The notes beneath the pieces were generated by a model. It did no database searches. It worked only from the letters and a program-made list of their open reading frames with translations, and had not been told where the DNA came from. The position numbers were made by a program, and so were the translations under genes. DNA of 34,891 bases, taken from assembly GCA_025349905.2 (NCBI GenBank), contig MU624652.1:1-34891 (forward strand), in the 5' to 3' direction. Positions within the stretch are counted from its first letter, which is position 1; each line of letters starts with the position of its first letter. This DNA comes from Blastocladiella britannica. Taxonomy: Eukaryota > Blastocladiomycota > Blastocladiomycetes > Blastocladiales > Blastocladiaceae. Of the stretch, positions 10,318 to 18,915 are shown piece after piece.

Positions 10318-11532
10318 TTATTGACGGCGGCCCGACGTCGGCAAAATCATCGTATCTTGGTCGTCGATCATCGGCTCCTGCGGCTTCATGGGGTACTCGG
10401 GTCCCTTGGTCGGGATCATGGCCACCGTCGGCATGCCCAACGGGTACGCCGGCTGCTGCAACGGCTGCGGCTGGAGCTGTGGCTGCGGCTGCGGTTGGAG
10501 CTGGTGCATCTGCAACTCCGACTGCGGCATCAGCATCGGCTGCGGCATCGCCTGCGGGTACTGCGGGACTTGCTGCTGCTGTTGAACGGGGAAGCCGGGA
10601 GACATGGGACCCATGGGCGAAGCCGGAGGCGGCACCGAAGCGGCGGCGGCGGCGACGGCACCACCGGCAAAGTACACGGCCGGGGGCGGCGCTGCGGCCG
10701 AGACCGTCGATGCCGGAGCAACCGAGGATACCGTCGACATGGGCGCCGGGGGCTGCACTGCCGCGGGCGCGGGTGGCGCCGGCGGCGGAGTCGACGAGTC
10801 GGCCGGGGCGCCGAGCGACTTGTCAAAGTGGCCGTCCTTGCGCAGCTGCTTGAACTTGACGAAAAAGGCCACGGCAACAAACAACACCACGGCGCCAATG
10901 CCCACAAACAGGATCGGGCTGGTCCCACCAGACGACTCCTTGTCGGCGGCGGCCGTCGAGGAGTCGGGCTTGCTCGTGGCAGACGTATTGGACGTCGGAG
11001 TCGTTGTCGCCGAGGTGGACGACGAAGTGGGGTCCGGGTTGATAGCGGCCGAGGTCTTGCCGCAGATGAAATGCAGCTCGATCGCGTGCAGCCACTTGTT
11101 GTTCTGGCCGGTCCATGCCGACAAGCCCGACAGCAGGCAGCTCGAGACGTTGGCGGTCTTTTGCTGGCTCCAAATGGCTCCAGGAGTGGTATCGGAGGAA
11201 CCAGCTGCCACTTGGCCGTACCCGAAATACGTCACCACCGCGCCGGCCTCGCCCACCAGATCGGTGATGCCGCTGGCGCGTTGCGGGCCGAGGACGGTTT
11301 TGCGAGACCCGTCGATGTTGATCGCGACCTTTGTGGATGCGGCATCGTCGCAAACAACGTTCACGCCGGATACCCAGTCCGCGGTGGACGTAGCGCGGCC
11401 GGATGCCGCATCGGCGTTCCCATTTGTTTGGATGTCCATGCGTACCACCTTCGCGGGGGACGGGCACTGAGCCATGGCCTTGAACCCGTCAAAGTTGGTG
11501 CCGAGGGTATAGGAGCCGGTTACGACAGACAT
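10318..11532 (-). CDS. Single-pass membrane protein with jacalin-like N-terminal domain and Pro/Gln-rich tail
   Basis: 404 residues from the ATG at 11532. Residues 8-157 form a compact domain with TNFDGFKAMAQCPSPAKVVR, DWVSGVNVVCDD and a closing LHAIELHFIC. This resembles jacalin-like beta-prism lectin domains (ligand-binding, usually sugar), but I call it tentatively. A Ser/Thr-rich stalk (about 164-204) leads to a TM helix (about 206-226, PILFVGIGAVVLFVAVAFF), then a basic FKQLRKDG and a cytoplasmic Ala/Pro/Gln-rich tail to residue 404. The frame is open upstream to 11706 but lacks a convincing signal peptide, so the exact start is uncertain. It is transcribed divergently from the GT32 gene. 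Intronless. Confidence 0.65.
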   Translation of the reverse strand: MSVVTGSYTLGTNFDGFKAMAQCPSPAKVVRMDIQTNGNADAASGRATSTADWVSGVNVVCDDAASTKVAINIDGSRKTVLGPQRASGITDLVGEAGAVVTYFGYGQVAAGSSDTTPGAIWSQQKTANVSSCLLSGLSAWTGQNNKWLHAIELHFICGKTSAAINPDPTSSSTSATTTPTSNTSATSKPDSSTAAADKESSGGTSPILFVGIGAVVLFVAVAFFVKFKQLRKDGHFDKSLGAPADSSTPPPAPPAPAAVQPPAPMSTVSSVAPASTVSAAAPPPAVYFAGGAVAAAAASVPPPASPMGPMSPGFPVQQQQQVPQYPQAMPQPMLMPQSELQMHQLQPQPQPQLQPQPLQQPAYPLGMPTVAMIPTKGPEYPMKPQEPMIDDQDTMILPTSGRRQ

Positions 11533-11749
11533 ATTGTTGTTTTGGTGTAAAATTACAGGTGTGGGCGAACAAAGAAACGCGAAGGGCGACGGCCGGGACT
11601 TTATGCAGCCCATGGATGCAGTGGCGTTGGGTATCTTTGACTGGTGTGGCTCCGATTTTTGCGGTGCGATTGTTTCAGGTCCAAAAGGGTCCAATTTTTT
11701 ATTCATTGTTTGGGAAAATACACCTCGTCACTTCTTGAATATTCAAAAA
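11533..11749. promoter_or_regulatory. Divergent promoter region, jacalin-like gene / GT32 gene
   Basis: 217 bp between the two start codons, containing both 5' leaders. No specific factor site is recognised. Confidence 0.45.
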
Positions 11750-12996
11750 ATGATCACAGCTTGCACCCGAAGGCTCGCGGCCATCGTCGCTGCCGTGGTA
11801 CTGTTGACCCTGCTACTCGTCTTGGGTACTAGAGTACTTTTTATGCGTATTTACCGGCCTATCTAAAATCAAATTATACAGTGGCACATCGCAATAATAA
11901 TGAAGGTCAGGAACCGTCGGCTCTCGCTCGATTCCTCATGAGCGCCATTGGCAGTGATCTTGACGGCCAAGTCACGGGCGGACCCGGTCCTGCAGTTGCT
12001 GCGACTGTGAGCGACGACTCAAAATACGACCAAAACCAAATAGCTGCCGTGCCTCCACTAAAACACACAAAGGACGATGAAGTCCCCTTGCCGCAGGTGG
12101 CCCCACGCGCCCTGATGCGCACAGCTGCATCCATAACCCGCACCTGGTCCCAGCTTCGCGCCAAAAACCAAACCGACCCGAAATGGCCCCTCCCGCCGCT
12201 CGTGCACACCAAATGGCGCGACACTGCTGGCGTCCCCTCTGCCGCCGCCGCATGCCTGGCCGCATGGCGAGAAAAGAACCCAGGGGTCAAAGTCCTGGTA
12301 TGGACCGACCGCGACGCGTCCGAGTTTGTGATGACCCACCACCCGCACGTGTACGACACGTACCAGCGTGTCCCTCGCCCCGTGATGCGCGCCGACCTGG
12401 TCAGAGCTTTATTGTTGATGACTTACGGCGGAATGTGGATCGATATTGATGCGTGTCCGTTGCAGCCCATGTCCCACTGGAACTTGACGGCCCAAAACGC
12501 GCTGGTGGTGGGCGTGGAAGCCGATATGGAGTCCCCGTTGTGGAAAGAGCACTTTGCACGGCAATTCCAGTTCCTCACATGGACATTTGCGGCGGTCCCC
12601 GGACACCCGGCCATGTCGATGTTTGCGCGGCGGGCGTTGTCCGCCGTCGAGGCCCGGCTCAACGACGCGGCTCCGATCGGCGACCACGATGTGCTGGATC
12701 TGACGGGCCCGGGCATGTTCACGGACGCGATCATGGAGTACCTGGGGATGCACGGCGACACGTCGTTCAAGAGCATGCACTTTATGCCCGAACGAATGCA
12801 TTTCGGAGACGCGGTGGTGATGCCGCTATGGTCGTTCAGTCCCGGGTCGTGGCAGCGCGACTCGTCACGACCGTGGTACTCGCGCACCGACCAGGATCCC
12901 GAGGCGCTGGTCAAGCACTTGTTCTTGGGCAGTTGGCGGGACAACAAGGATCGGTCGGACGGGTCGATGCCCAATTCTACCACCACCTCATCTTGA
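11750..12996 (+). CDS. GT32 (OCH1-like) type II Golgi glycosyltransferase
   Basis: Exon 1 (11750-11825) encodes a signal anchor: MITACTRRLAAIVAAVVLL. A 56-nt intron (11826-11881) is removed in phase 1 and exon 2 runs to 12996, giving 396 residues. The catalytic region carries the GT32 pattern: PPLVHTKWRDT, a W-x-E/D block (VLVWTDRD), RADLVRALLLMTYGG and the DXD motif WIDIDACP (D213, D215), which in this family binds the metal and sugar nucleotide. Homologues transfer mannose or related sugars in the Golgi. The donor and acceptor here are unknown. The intron call matters: without it the reading frame starts at a GTG and lacks the membrane anchor. AATAAA follows at 13056. Confidence 0.85.
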
Positions 12997-13055
12997 CCCT
13001 ATTTTTCATTTTTCTTTAACTCTGCTTCTTGACAAACGGGCCATGTATATCATAT

Positions 13056-13061
13056 AATAAA
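13056..13061 (+). terminator. AATAAA polyadenylation signal of GT32 gene
   Basis: AATAAA 60 bp after the GT32 stop codon, in the 110-bp gap where GT32 and the DUF707 gene converge. Confidence 0.6.
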
Positions 13062-13106
13062 AGTATAATGTGTAATTCAAAGCAATAACAATGCAATGCA
13101 AGCAAA

Positions 13107-14843
13107 TCACAACCAGGACCCGCCCTTCTTGCGCTTCCGCCGCTTCTCGCGCTCCTGCATCTTGCGCAACTCCGCCGCCTCGTCCTCACGGTGCAAAAAG
13201 TACCCTGCCGCGGCCGCGGGCGGTGACGTTGCCCACGGGTCCACAATTGGGTGCGGGTTCGGCACCAGCGCCGTCGGGTCCACGGCGGCCGTAGGGTCGC
13301 GCCACCACCACGGGTTATTGACGGCCTCGGGCCAATGCTGCCGACCCTCGGGGCACGTTTTCGGGTTCGTTGCGTCAGCGTCGGTGATGTTGCGCACCGA
13401 GTAGAACGCGCGCTTGTTGACTGGCGGGTACGCGGTCATGTAAGCGCAGGCGGCACGCACCGCGTTCGTCGGGGACCAGGGGGTACCGCGAACCACGGCG
13501 GCCGTCATGTTACCGGCCCGCGCGTGCACGTCGGTAGTGGCCGCGTCCAAGCGCTCGGTCGGGCGCCACAGTTTAGGCCGGTCGGCGATCGGAACCACCG
13601 CCGCACCAGCGGCGGACGTGGTTTGGTTTTCGCGGTCAAGCACATCGCACGGCTGCCGGACCATGCGGTTGTAGTGATCGAGCTCGCGCAAGTTCACGCC
13701 GACGTTCTGGCCCAGCGTTTTCTTGTCCAGATGGTGCACGGGCATCGCGTCAATCACCGCGAACCGGCAGTAGTTGGCGGACGCGCACACCGGGTACCAC
13801 GCGTTGTCGGCGCCCCAGAACGACACGCCGTCAAACGGCAGCATGCGCCACGCACACGGCCAGGCGGCGCGCGAAAAGACCGGGAACATGACCTCATGTT
13901 TATTTGGTTTGTTAGTACTTTCTGGCAAGGGTAGATAAAAACATAAAGATACCTCGACAAAGTTGGTGAACCGGCCAGGGTGGCCCGTCTTGTTCTGCAC
14001 GGCCACCACGTCGTGCTGATAATTGTCAATGGTCCCCGACACCAACGCGGGCTGCGCGATGTGAATGTGGTATTTCTTGAGCAGCTCCACAAACGCCAAC
14101 GGCGACCAGTCTTTGGCGGGAAACCCAACGTCGTCGTCCCACAAGAAGATATAGTCGTAGTTATCCACGACCGTCGGGGTCAAGAACCGTTTGGCAAACC
14201 AGAACTTGGACTGTCTACGGGCCGACACCGAGATCCATTTACGTGCGACAAACTGCGGCAAGGCCGCCAGCCACTCGGCGTCGCCGTCGTCGTAATGAAA
14301 CAACATCACGTCAAACCCGTGCGCGTCAAACGTCTGCAATACCGACGCCATGCCCGCCACCGATTTTTTTCCCACCGGAACCGCCAACAGGCCCGGTTTA
14401 CGGGCCAGGGCAGGTGAGCGTGGGGACAAGCCGTTGGTCAAGGGCGAGAAGTTGCCTGGCTCGCGCTCGGCGAAACCGAACGAGCGCGCGGGCGGCAGGA
14501 TCACGCGGTGCACGTGCGTGGGTAACGGTGGCGGACCCGAGGGCGATAAAGCGGTTACCAGAACAAAGGCGAACGTGGCGATGGCGGCAAGCGTCATAGA
14601 GATGGTCGTGCGCGGGTGGCGGGCCAGACGCGCGCGGTACTCGTCGGCGGCGGAGCGCAGTGCCATCAAGAAGTAGGCGGCCGACACCACGGGCTGTGAG
14701 GACTGGGTGGGCAATAATGGTGGAGGTGGAGGTGGGACGCTCGCGTACGACGAGGCCGTGCCATTGGCCGCCATGGCAGGGCCCGTGGCGACGCGGGCGT
14801 GGATCGCCGCCGCCGACGACTGGTGGTGGTGCTGCATTTCCAT
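13107..14843 (-). CDS. DUF707-family type II membrane protein, putative glycosyltransferase fold
   Basis: About 558 residues after removing a 60-nt intron (13952-13893). The intron has a perfect TACTAAC branch site and contains no stop, so the frame reads through it. N-terminal poly-Pro segment, then a TM anchor at about residues 80-99 (ISMTLAAIATFAFVLVTALS), then the DUF707 region: GLLAVPVGKKSV, DVMLFHYDDGDAEW, SKFWFAKRFLTPTVVDNYDY, IFLWDDDVGF, QPALVSGTIDNYQHD and PVFSRAAWPCAWRMLPFDG. The WDDD block resembles the acidic metal-binding motif of GT-A enzymes. Plants have many DUF707 proteins of unclear biochemistry. The C-terminus is basic and charged (EREKRRKRKKGGSWL). The TM anchor and neighbouring GT32 suggest Golgi location; activity is inference. 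Confidence 0.8.
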   Translation of the reverse strand: MEMQHHHQSSAAAIHARVATGPAMAANGTASSYASVPPPPPPLLPTQSSQPVVSAAYFLMALRSAADEYRARLARHPRTTISMTLAAIATFAFVLVTALSPSGPPPLPTHVHRVILPPARSFGFAEREPGNFSPLTNGLSPRSPALARKPGLLAVPVGKKSVAGMASVLQTFDAHGFDVMLFHYDDGDAEWLAALPQFVARKWISVSARRQSKFWFAKRFLTPTVVDNYDYIFLWDDDVGFPAKDWSPLAFVELLKKYHIHIAQPALVSGTIDNYQHDVVAVQNKTGHPGRFTNFVEVSLCFYLPLPESTNKPNKHEVMFPVFSRAAWPCAWRMLPFDGVSFWGADNAWYPVCASANYCRFAVIDAMPVHHLDKKTLGQNVGVNLRELDHYNRMVRQPCDVLDRENQTTSAAGAAVVPIADRPKLWRPTERLDAATTDVHARAGNMTAAVVRGTPWSPTNAVRAACAYMTAYPPVNKRAFYSVRNITDADATNPKTCPEGRQHWPEAVNNPWWWRDPTAAVDPTALVPNPHPIVDPWATSPPAAAAGYFLHREDEAAELRKMQEREKRRKRKKGGSWL

Positions 14844-14905
14844 TTGCCGAAAAGCAAACGGCGGTCAAGGGGAGCATCGCGCGAATGAATAATTAAAAAA
14901 AAAAA
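14844..14905. promoter_or_regulatory. 62-bp bidirectional promoter, DUF707 gene / PRL phosphatase gene
   Basis: Only 62 bp separate the two ATG codons. The interval includes an AT-rich TAATTAAAAAAAAAAA element next to the phosphatase start. Both leaders and any shared core promoter must fit here or overlap the coding regions. Confidence 0.55.
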
Positions 14906-15657
14906 ATGGCCACGTCCCCACAACGGAAATACCACCTGTCGGCGGTCCACGCGCCGGCCCCGACCTCCCCGCTTCGCTTCGTCATCTCTGACTGCCCCGA
15001 CCCGTCCTCGTTGCCCGAGTACGTGGTGGCGCTGACGCGTGCGGCCCCGACGGTCCGCCACCTGGTCCGATTGTCGGCGTCGGTGGCCGGGGGCGCACAC
15101 GCGTACGACTCGGCGCCACTGGTCGCCGCGGGCATCTCCGTGCACGACTGGGCCGCATTCGACGACGGTGGGGTTCCCTCTGCCGCACAAGTGGCTAAGT
15201 GGATCGCGTTTCTGGCCACGCTGGTGGTGGCCGCGGTCGCTGAGGATGCGTCTGAAGCGCCTGTGGTGGCCGTGCACTGCGTCAGCGGTACACTTACTAT
15301 ATGCCCCATAGACCCACCCTGCGAACCACAACTAACGGATTACGAATACAAGGAATCGGACGCGCGCCATTGCTCGTCGCCCTGGCGACAGTCGAGTCCG
15401 GGATCGACGCGCTCGATGCCGTCTCTTCCGTCCGCGCTCTGCGTCGTGGAGCCCTCAACAACGTGCAGGTGCGATGGCTGGCCGACTACCGCCCGAAAAA
15501 AACGCTGGCCGACCTCAAACGCGCGCGCAAAGCCGCTGCCACGTACTCTGAAGACGCCGATGATAACGAGAACGACAGTGCCGTACCACCGCCAAGCACC
15601 TCTGTAAAAAAACCAGGGCTGTGGGCCCGGATCAGTGGGAAAAAGTCTTCCAAATAA
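14906..15657 (+). CDS. PRL (PTP4A)-type protein tyrosine phosphatase without a CAAX tail
   Basis: Exon 1 14906-15287, intron 15288-15352 (65 nt, ACTAACGG branch site), exon 2 15353-15657; 228 residues. The joined active site is HCVSGIGRAP with nucleophile C125 and R131, the PRL signature of the CX5R loop. The general-acid loop is FDDGGVP (D86/D87). Also present are the PRL N-terminus FVISDCPDPSSLPEYV and the RRGALNNVQVRWLADYRPKK block. Vertebrate PRLs end in a prenylated CAAX box. This protein instead has about 50 extra residues that are acidic then basic, ending SGKKSSK, so prenylation at the C-terminus is not expected. Its stop codon is immediately followed by the ATG of the next gene. Confidence 0.9.
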
Positions 15658-17775
15658 ATGATGATGGCTCTCAACTTTGATGTGGTCCAGTGCGTGCTCG
15701 AGGTGGCCGCGGCCGCCATGGACACCTCCGGTGAACTGCTGACTCCGACTCTGCACCGACTCGCCGTGCTCCCGCTCTCACAGTCGCGCCGCCACGTCCG
15801 CCTGACGTTCCGCCGTGGTCACCACATAATGCCGGCCATGGCCGCCACCGCAGACCACTTGCCGCTATTCCCGCGCGCCCGTATCTCTGATACGCTTGGC
15901 GGGACGCTGGTCGCGTGCGCGGCTCACGGCGACAAGGCCGCGCTTCAATGGTGCTTCGACCAGTATAGCACGCACCGCCACCCGGAATGGCGGTCGTTCT
16001 TTCCACGCGTTGCTGCCTCTGCTGCTGTTGCTGGACACCGGTCCGTTCTGGAATGGATGCGGGATGTTGCTGCACCCGCGATCGTTATGGGTCATCGTGA
16101 CTTGGATTCAAAAGTGGATGAGAATCTCTGGGACACGGCGGTCGGCGCCATTTCACTGGAATCCGTAGTCCGTGCTGGCCAGATCGAGACCGCATGGTGG
16201 TGCTTGGACCAATTCCAGTGGCAGAAGGGCCAGACAACGTGGCATCGTCAGCAATGGACGTGGATTGCGCCGCGACGGCGACGAATCGATGCGATTTTGA
16301 GCATGGTCCGTGGGGCTGCCAGTGGTGGACACCTCGATCTCATTGACCAGTGCGTTGCCGCTGTTTCTGACGCTGCAGATGCGGACTCGGTTGCGCATGA
16401 TCCGGACCTCGACACTGACGCGGTGGTAGATCAAACCACCAACGTGGTATGGGTGCACGCGCTCATGTCCGCCGCGTTTGCCGGCCAGGTACCGGTGCTC
16501 GAGCACTACATGGTTACCGCTACATCCCCGATCGCACCACGGCACCTGGTCCTGATCGGCGACGCGGCTCTTTCGGGAGGCCACGTCTCCGCCGCCGACT
16601 GGTGCTGGGACCACTTGACCCATCACCAAAGCGGGCAGCAACGCGCGTTCTGCACGCAGGTTGGGGTGTACCGCGCCATGCACGTCAGCGGCCGGCCCAT
16701 GATGGACTGGATATGGGACCGCACCCATGGCACCGCTGAAACAATGCAGGGCATCGACGCTGAGGGCAACCCCGTTGACATCCAATGGACTTCGCCCGTG
16801 ACCAGCGGCCTGTTTGACTGCACGATCACCGTCGCGACTCTGGACTGGTGGCTCGCGGCCTCGATCGCAAACCAGTGGCCAATGGACCCGTGGCTCAGGT
16901 CGCTGGTGGGCCAGGCGTGTCGGTGGGACCGGCCCGACGTGCTGGACTGGTTATGGTCGCACCAACACCACTGCAGCATTGAAGCCAACATGAGCGGCAG
17001 GGGTGGACTGATTGGGTACGAGCTGGAACGTCACATGGTGCACGCACCCAAGTCCACGGCAATGCTCGACTGGTACTGGACGCACCGGGAGGAATTGGGG
17101 ACGCCACGGATCATGGATCGGGTTGGAGGGCACTTGGAACTGGCGCTGAAATCGCATGATGGCCGTGCGGGGGAACTGTTGGACTGGTGGATCGACAAGT
17201 TTGGGCCTGAAGATAGGCATCTTAAGGCGGCAGTGGCCAACGCGCATCGGATGGCGAGCGGGCGGGTTTTGGCGTGGGTCATGCGAGCACCGGCACCGGT
17301 ATCTGACATGGCCGCGACGGACGAGGAACTGGTGGCTCGGTTCGTTGCCGGCCCATCTGCAGCTGTATCCGATCTGTGGCTCCAGTACATGCTTTCAACA
17401 CGAACCCCAACGTCACTCCCATGGCCGTGTTCCGCTGGATTCACCGCCGCCGCCACCAGGCGCCCGATCTCGATTGAGCGGCTCGACTGGTGGCTCGCGT
17501 ACAACCTGTCTCCTTCGCTGGGATCAGAATATGACCCGCTGACCACAACTCGATCCATGGTTCGCGACACGTTCCCAGCAGCGTTCGAGAACGCGATGCT
17601 ATCTAGTCACCCGGCGGTCGGGTGGTGGGTCGATACCATGCTTCGGTTCGGGTTACCTTTTGTGTGTTCTGAGAGAACCCAACTGTCGCGGCCGATCATT
17701 CAGCAGATGCAGGCGCAAGGGATCGTGTTTTACCGGAAGGTGGAGGATGAGGTGGTGGAGTGGAAGGACGAATGA
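15658..17775 (+). CDS. Tryptophan-rich ankyrin-like repeat protein
   Basis: 705 residues, intronless. The start could be any of three consecutive ATGs at 15658-15666, directly after the phosphatase TAA. The N-terminus (DVVQCVLEVAAAAMDTSGE, then PLSQSRRHVRLTF) looks like a degenerate F-box-like head. The body is a series of about 30-40-residue helical units with the recurring core (V/L)L(D/E)W(W/M/L), for example HRSVLEWMRD, IETAWWCLDQF, RPDVLDWLWSHQ, KSTAMLDWYWTH and IERLDWWLAYN. This resembles the divergent ankyrin-type repeats abundant in Blastocladiomycota and some protists, probably a protein-interaction scaffold. No catalytic domain is seen. It converges on the V-ATPase gene with 68 bp between stop codons. 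Confidence 0.75.
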   Translation: MMMALNFDVVQCVLEVAAAAMDTSGELLTPTLHRLAVLPLSQSRRHVRLTFRRGHHIMPAMAATADHLPLFPRARISDTLGGTLVACAAHGDKAALQWCFDQYSTHRHPEWRSFFPRVAASAAVAGHRSVLEWMRDVAAPAIVMGHRDLDSKVDENLWDTAVGAISLESVVRAGQIETAWWCLDQFQWQKGQTTWHRQQWTWIAPRRRRIDAILSMVRGAASGGHLDLIDQCVAAVSDAADADSVAHDPDLDTDAVVDQTTNVVWVHALMSAAFAGQVPVLEHYMVTATSPIAPRHLVLIGDAALSGGHVSAADWCWDHLTHHQSGQQRAFCTQVGVYRAMHVSGRPMMDWIWDRTHGTAETMQGIDAEGNPVDIQWTSPVTSGLFDCTITVATLDWWLAASIANQWPMDPWLRSLVGQACRWDRPDVLDWLWSHQHHCSIEANMSGRGGLIGYELERHMVHAPKSTAMLDWYWTHREELGTPRIMDRVGGHLELALKSHDGRAGELLDWWIDKFGPEDRHLKAAVANAHRMASGRVLAWVMRAPAPVSDMAATDEELVARFVAGPSAAVSDLWLQYMLSTRTPTSLPWPCSAGFTAAATRRPISIERLDWWLAYNLSPSLGSEYDPLTTTRSMVRDTFPAAFENAMLSSHPAVGWWVDTMLRFGLPFVCSERTQLSRPIIQQMQAQGIVFYRKVEDEVVEWKDE

Positions 17776-17843
17776 AGCCCAAAAAAAAAAAAAAGAACGA
17801 TGAAGAAATGCATAAACAAAAAAAAGATAAACCAAAGGTGCGC

Positions 17844-18723
17844 TCAGTCAAAGAAGCGGCGGTTGGGCGGCGCGCCGTAGAGCGACACGCGAATATCGGG
17901 CAGCATCTGTTGGCATTTCGTTTGAGGATCAGAAGCGAGGTCACATAAAGAAGATTTTGGCATACCTGCTCGGCCGCGATCTCCAAGCGAGCCTCGAGCG
18001 AGTTGAGGACCTTGATGCGACCTGCTTGCGCGGATACGATCACGCCGCCGATCCTGTTATGAAAAGCATCTCATGTAAGTACTCCAGCAAAAAAAGGAAA
18101 AAGTAATAAAAAAAACGTACGCAGACTCGGGCAACGGTGCCGACTCGTCCACGGTCACTTTCACATCCAGTCCCGCCGTGTTCTTGAACTGCGACTTGGC
18201 ATTGTCCAGCACCCGCTTGACCAGCTCGACATCGCGCGCCGTGCAGTGCACGACCACGTCGGGCTCGAGCAGTTCCAAGAACGACTGCACCAGCAAGTCG
18301 GTGATCAGCGTCTCGTAATCGGACCCGTGCCCGGCCGCCATGGCCGACAACTTGGCTTTGGTATCGGCAAAGACTCCCGCCAACAAGTCGTGGCGCTTCT
18401 GCAGGACCCGCACTTTGGCCTTGTTGATGACGTTGGAGGCGGCGATCTTGCGTGCCACCTCAAACTGCTTCGTTTTCTTGGCGAAAAGCGAGTCAATGGT
18501 CGCCGACTCGGTGCGCACGATCTTGGCCTTTTCAATGTTGAATTCCTCGTTGGCCTTGATCTTGATTTCCTTGCCCTTTTCAAGCGCCTCTTGCTTGATG
18601 AAGGCGGTCTAATTTCTTTTATTATTTAGTGAAAACGAATCACTTGTTGAAATTTTTTTGGTAATAACGCACCATCTTGTCCATCTCGGTCTTGACCTCG
18701 GTATCGGTGAGGGGGCGCGACAT
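17844..18723 (-). CDS. V-type ATPase subunit E (peripheral stalk)
   Basis: Four exons: 18723-18673, 18608-18121, 18053-17966, 17906-17844, with introns of 64, 67 and 59 nt; 229 residues, the usual length for this subunit. Subunit E forms the peripheral stalk with subunit G that holds the V1 catalytic head on the vacuolar membrane sector. Evidence: the N-terminal helix (TEVKTEMDKM then TAFIKQEALEKGKEIKIKA), the long coiled coil to about residue 110, the conserved IGGVIVSAQAGRIKVLNS, LEARLEIAAEQ and the terminal MLPDIRVSLYGAPPNRRFFD. All junctions keep frame. It shares a divergent promoter with the orphan gene at 18916. Confidence 0.95.
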
Positions 18724-18915
18724 GATCGGTTAGAATTTAGCTGTGTGCGTGCGTGCGTGCGTGCGTAAATGGGTCAGGTCAGTGCGTCGTTGGTATAATC
18801 TGTGGGGAGTTGGTGAAGAGAAGGACAAAATGAACAATCAAAAAAATTGCAATAAAAAAAGCATACAACCCCTTTTCAAAAAACGCGTAATAATAATACA
18901 AATATCAAAAATAAA
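18724..18915. promoter_or_regulatory. Divergent promoter with TGCG tetranucleotide repeat
   Basis: 192 bp between the start codons of V-ATPase subunit E (-) and the orphan gene (+). It contains about five TGCG units at 18746-18766 and several A-rich tracts. Both leaders lie here. Confidence 0.5.

Noticed and set aside
10321..11550. 409-residue open frame on the plus strand
   Set aside because: Antisense shadow of the jacalin-like gene, Arg/Gly/Leu-rich with no domain.
13107..14843. Naming the DUF707 protein a lysine-ketoglutarate reductase-related protein
   Set aside because: That label is a historical annotation artefact for the family; no such enzyme domain is visible.
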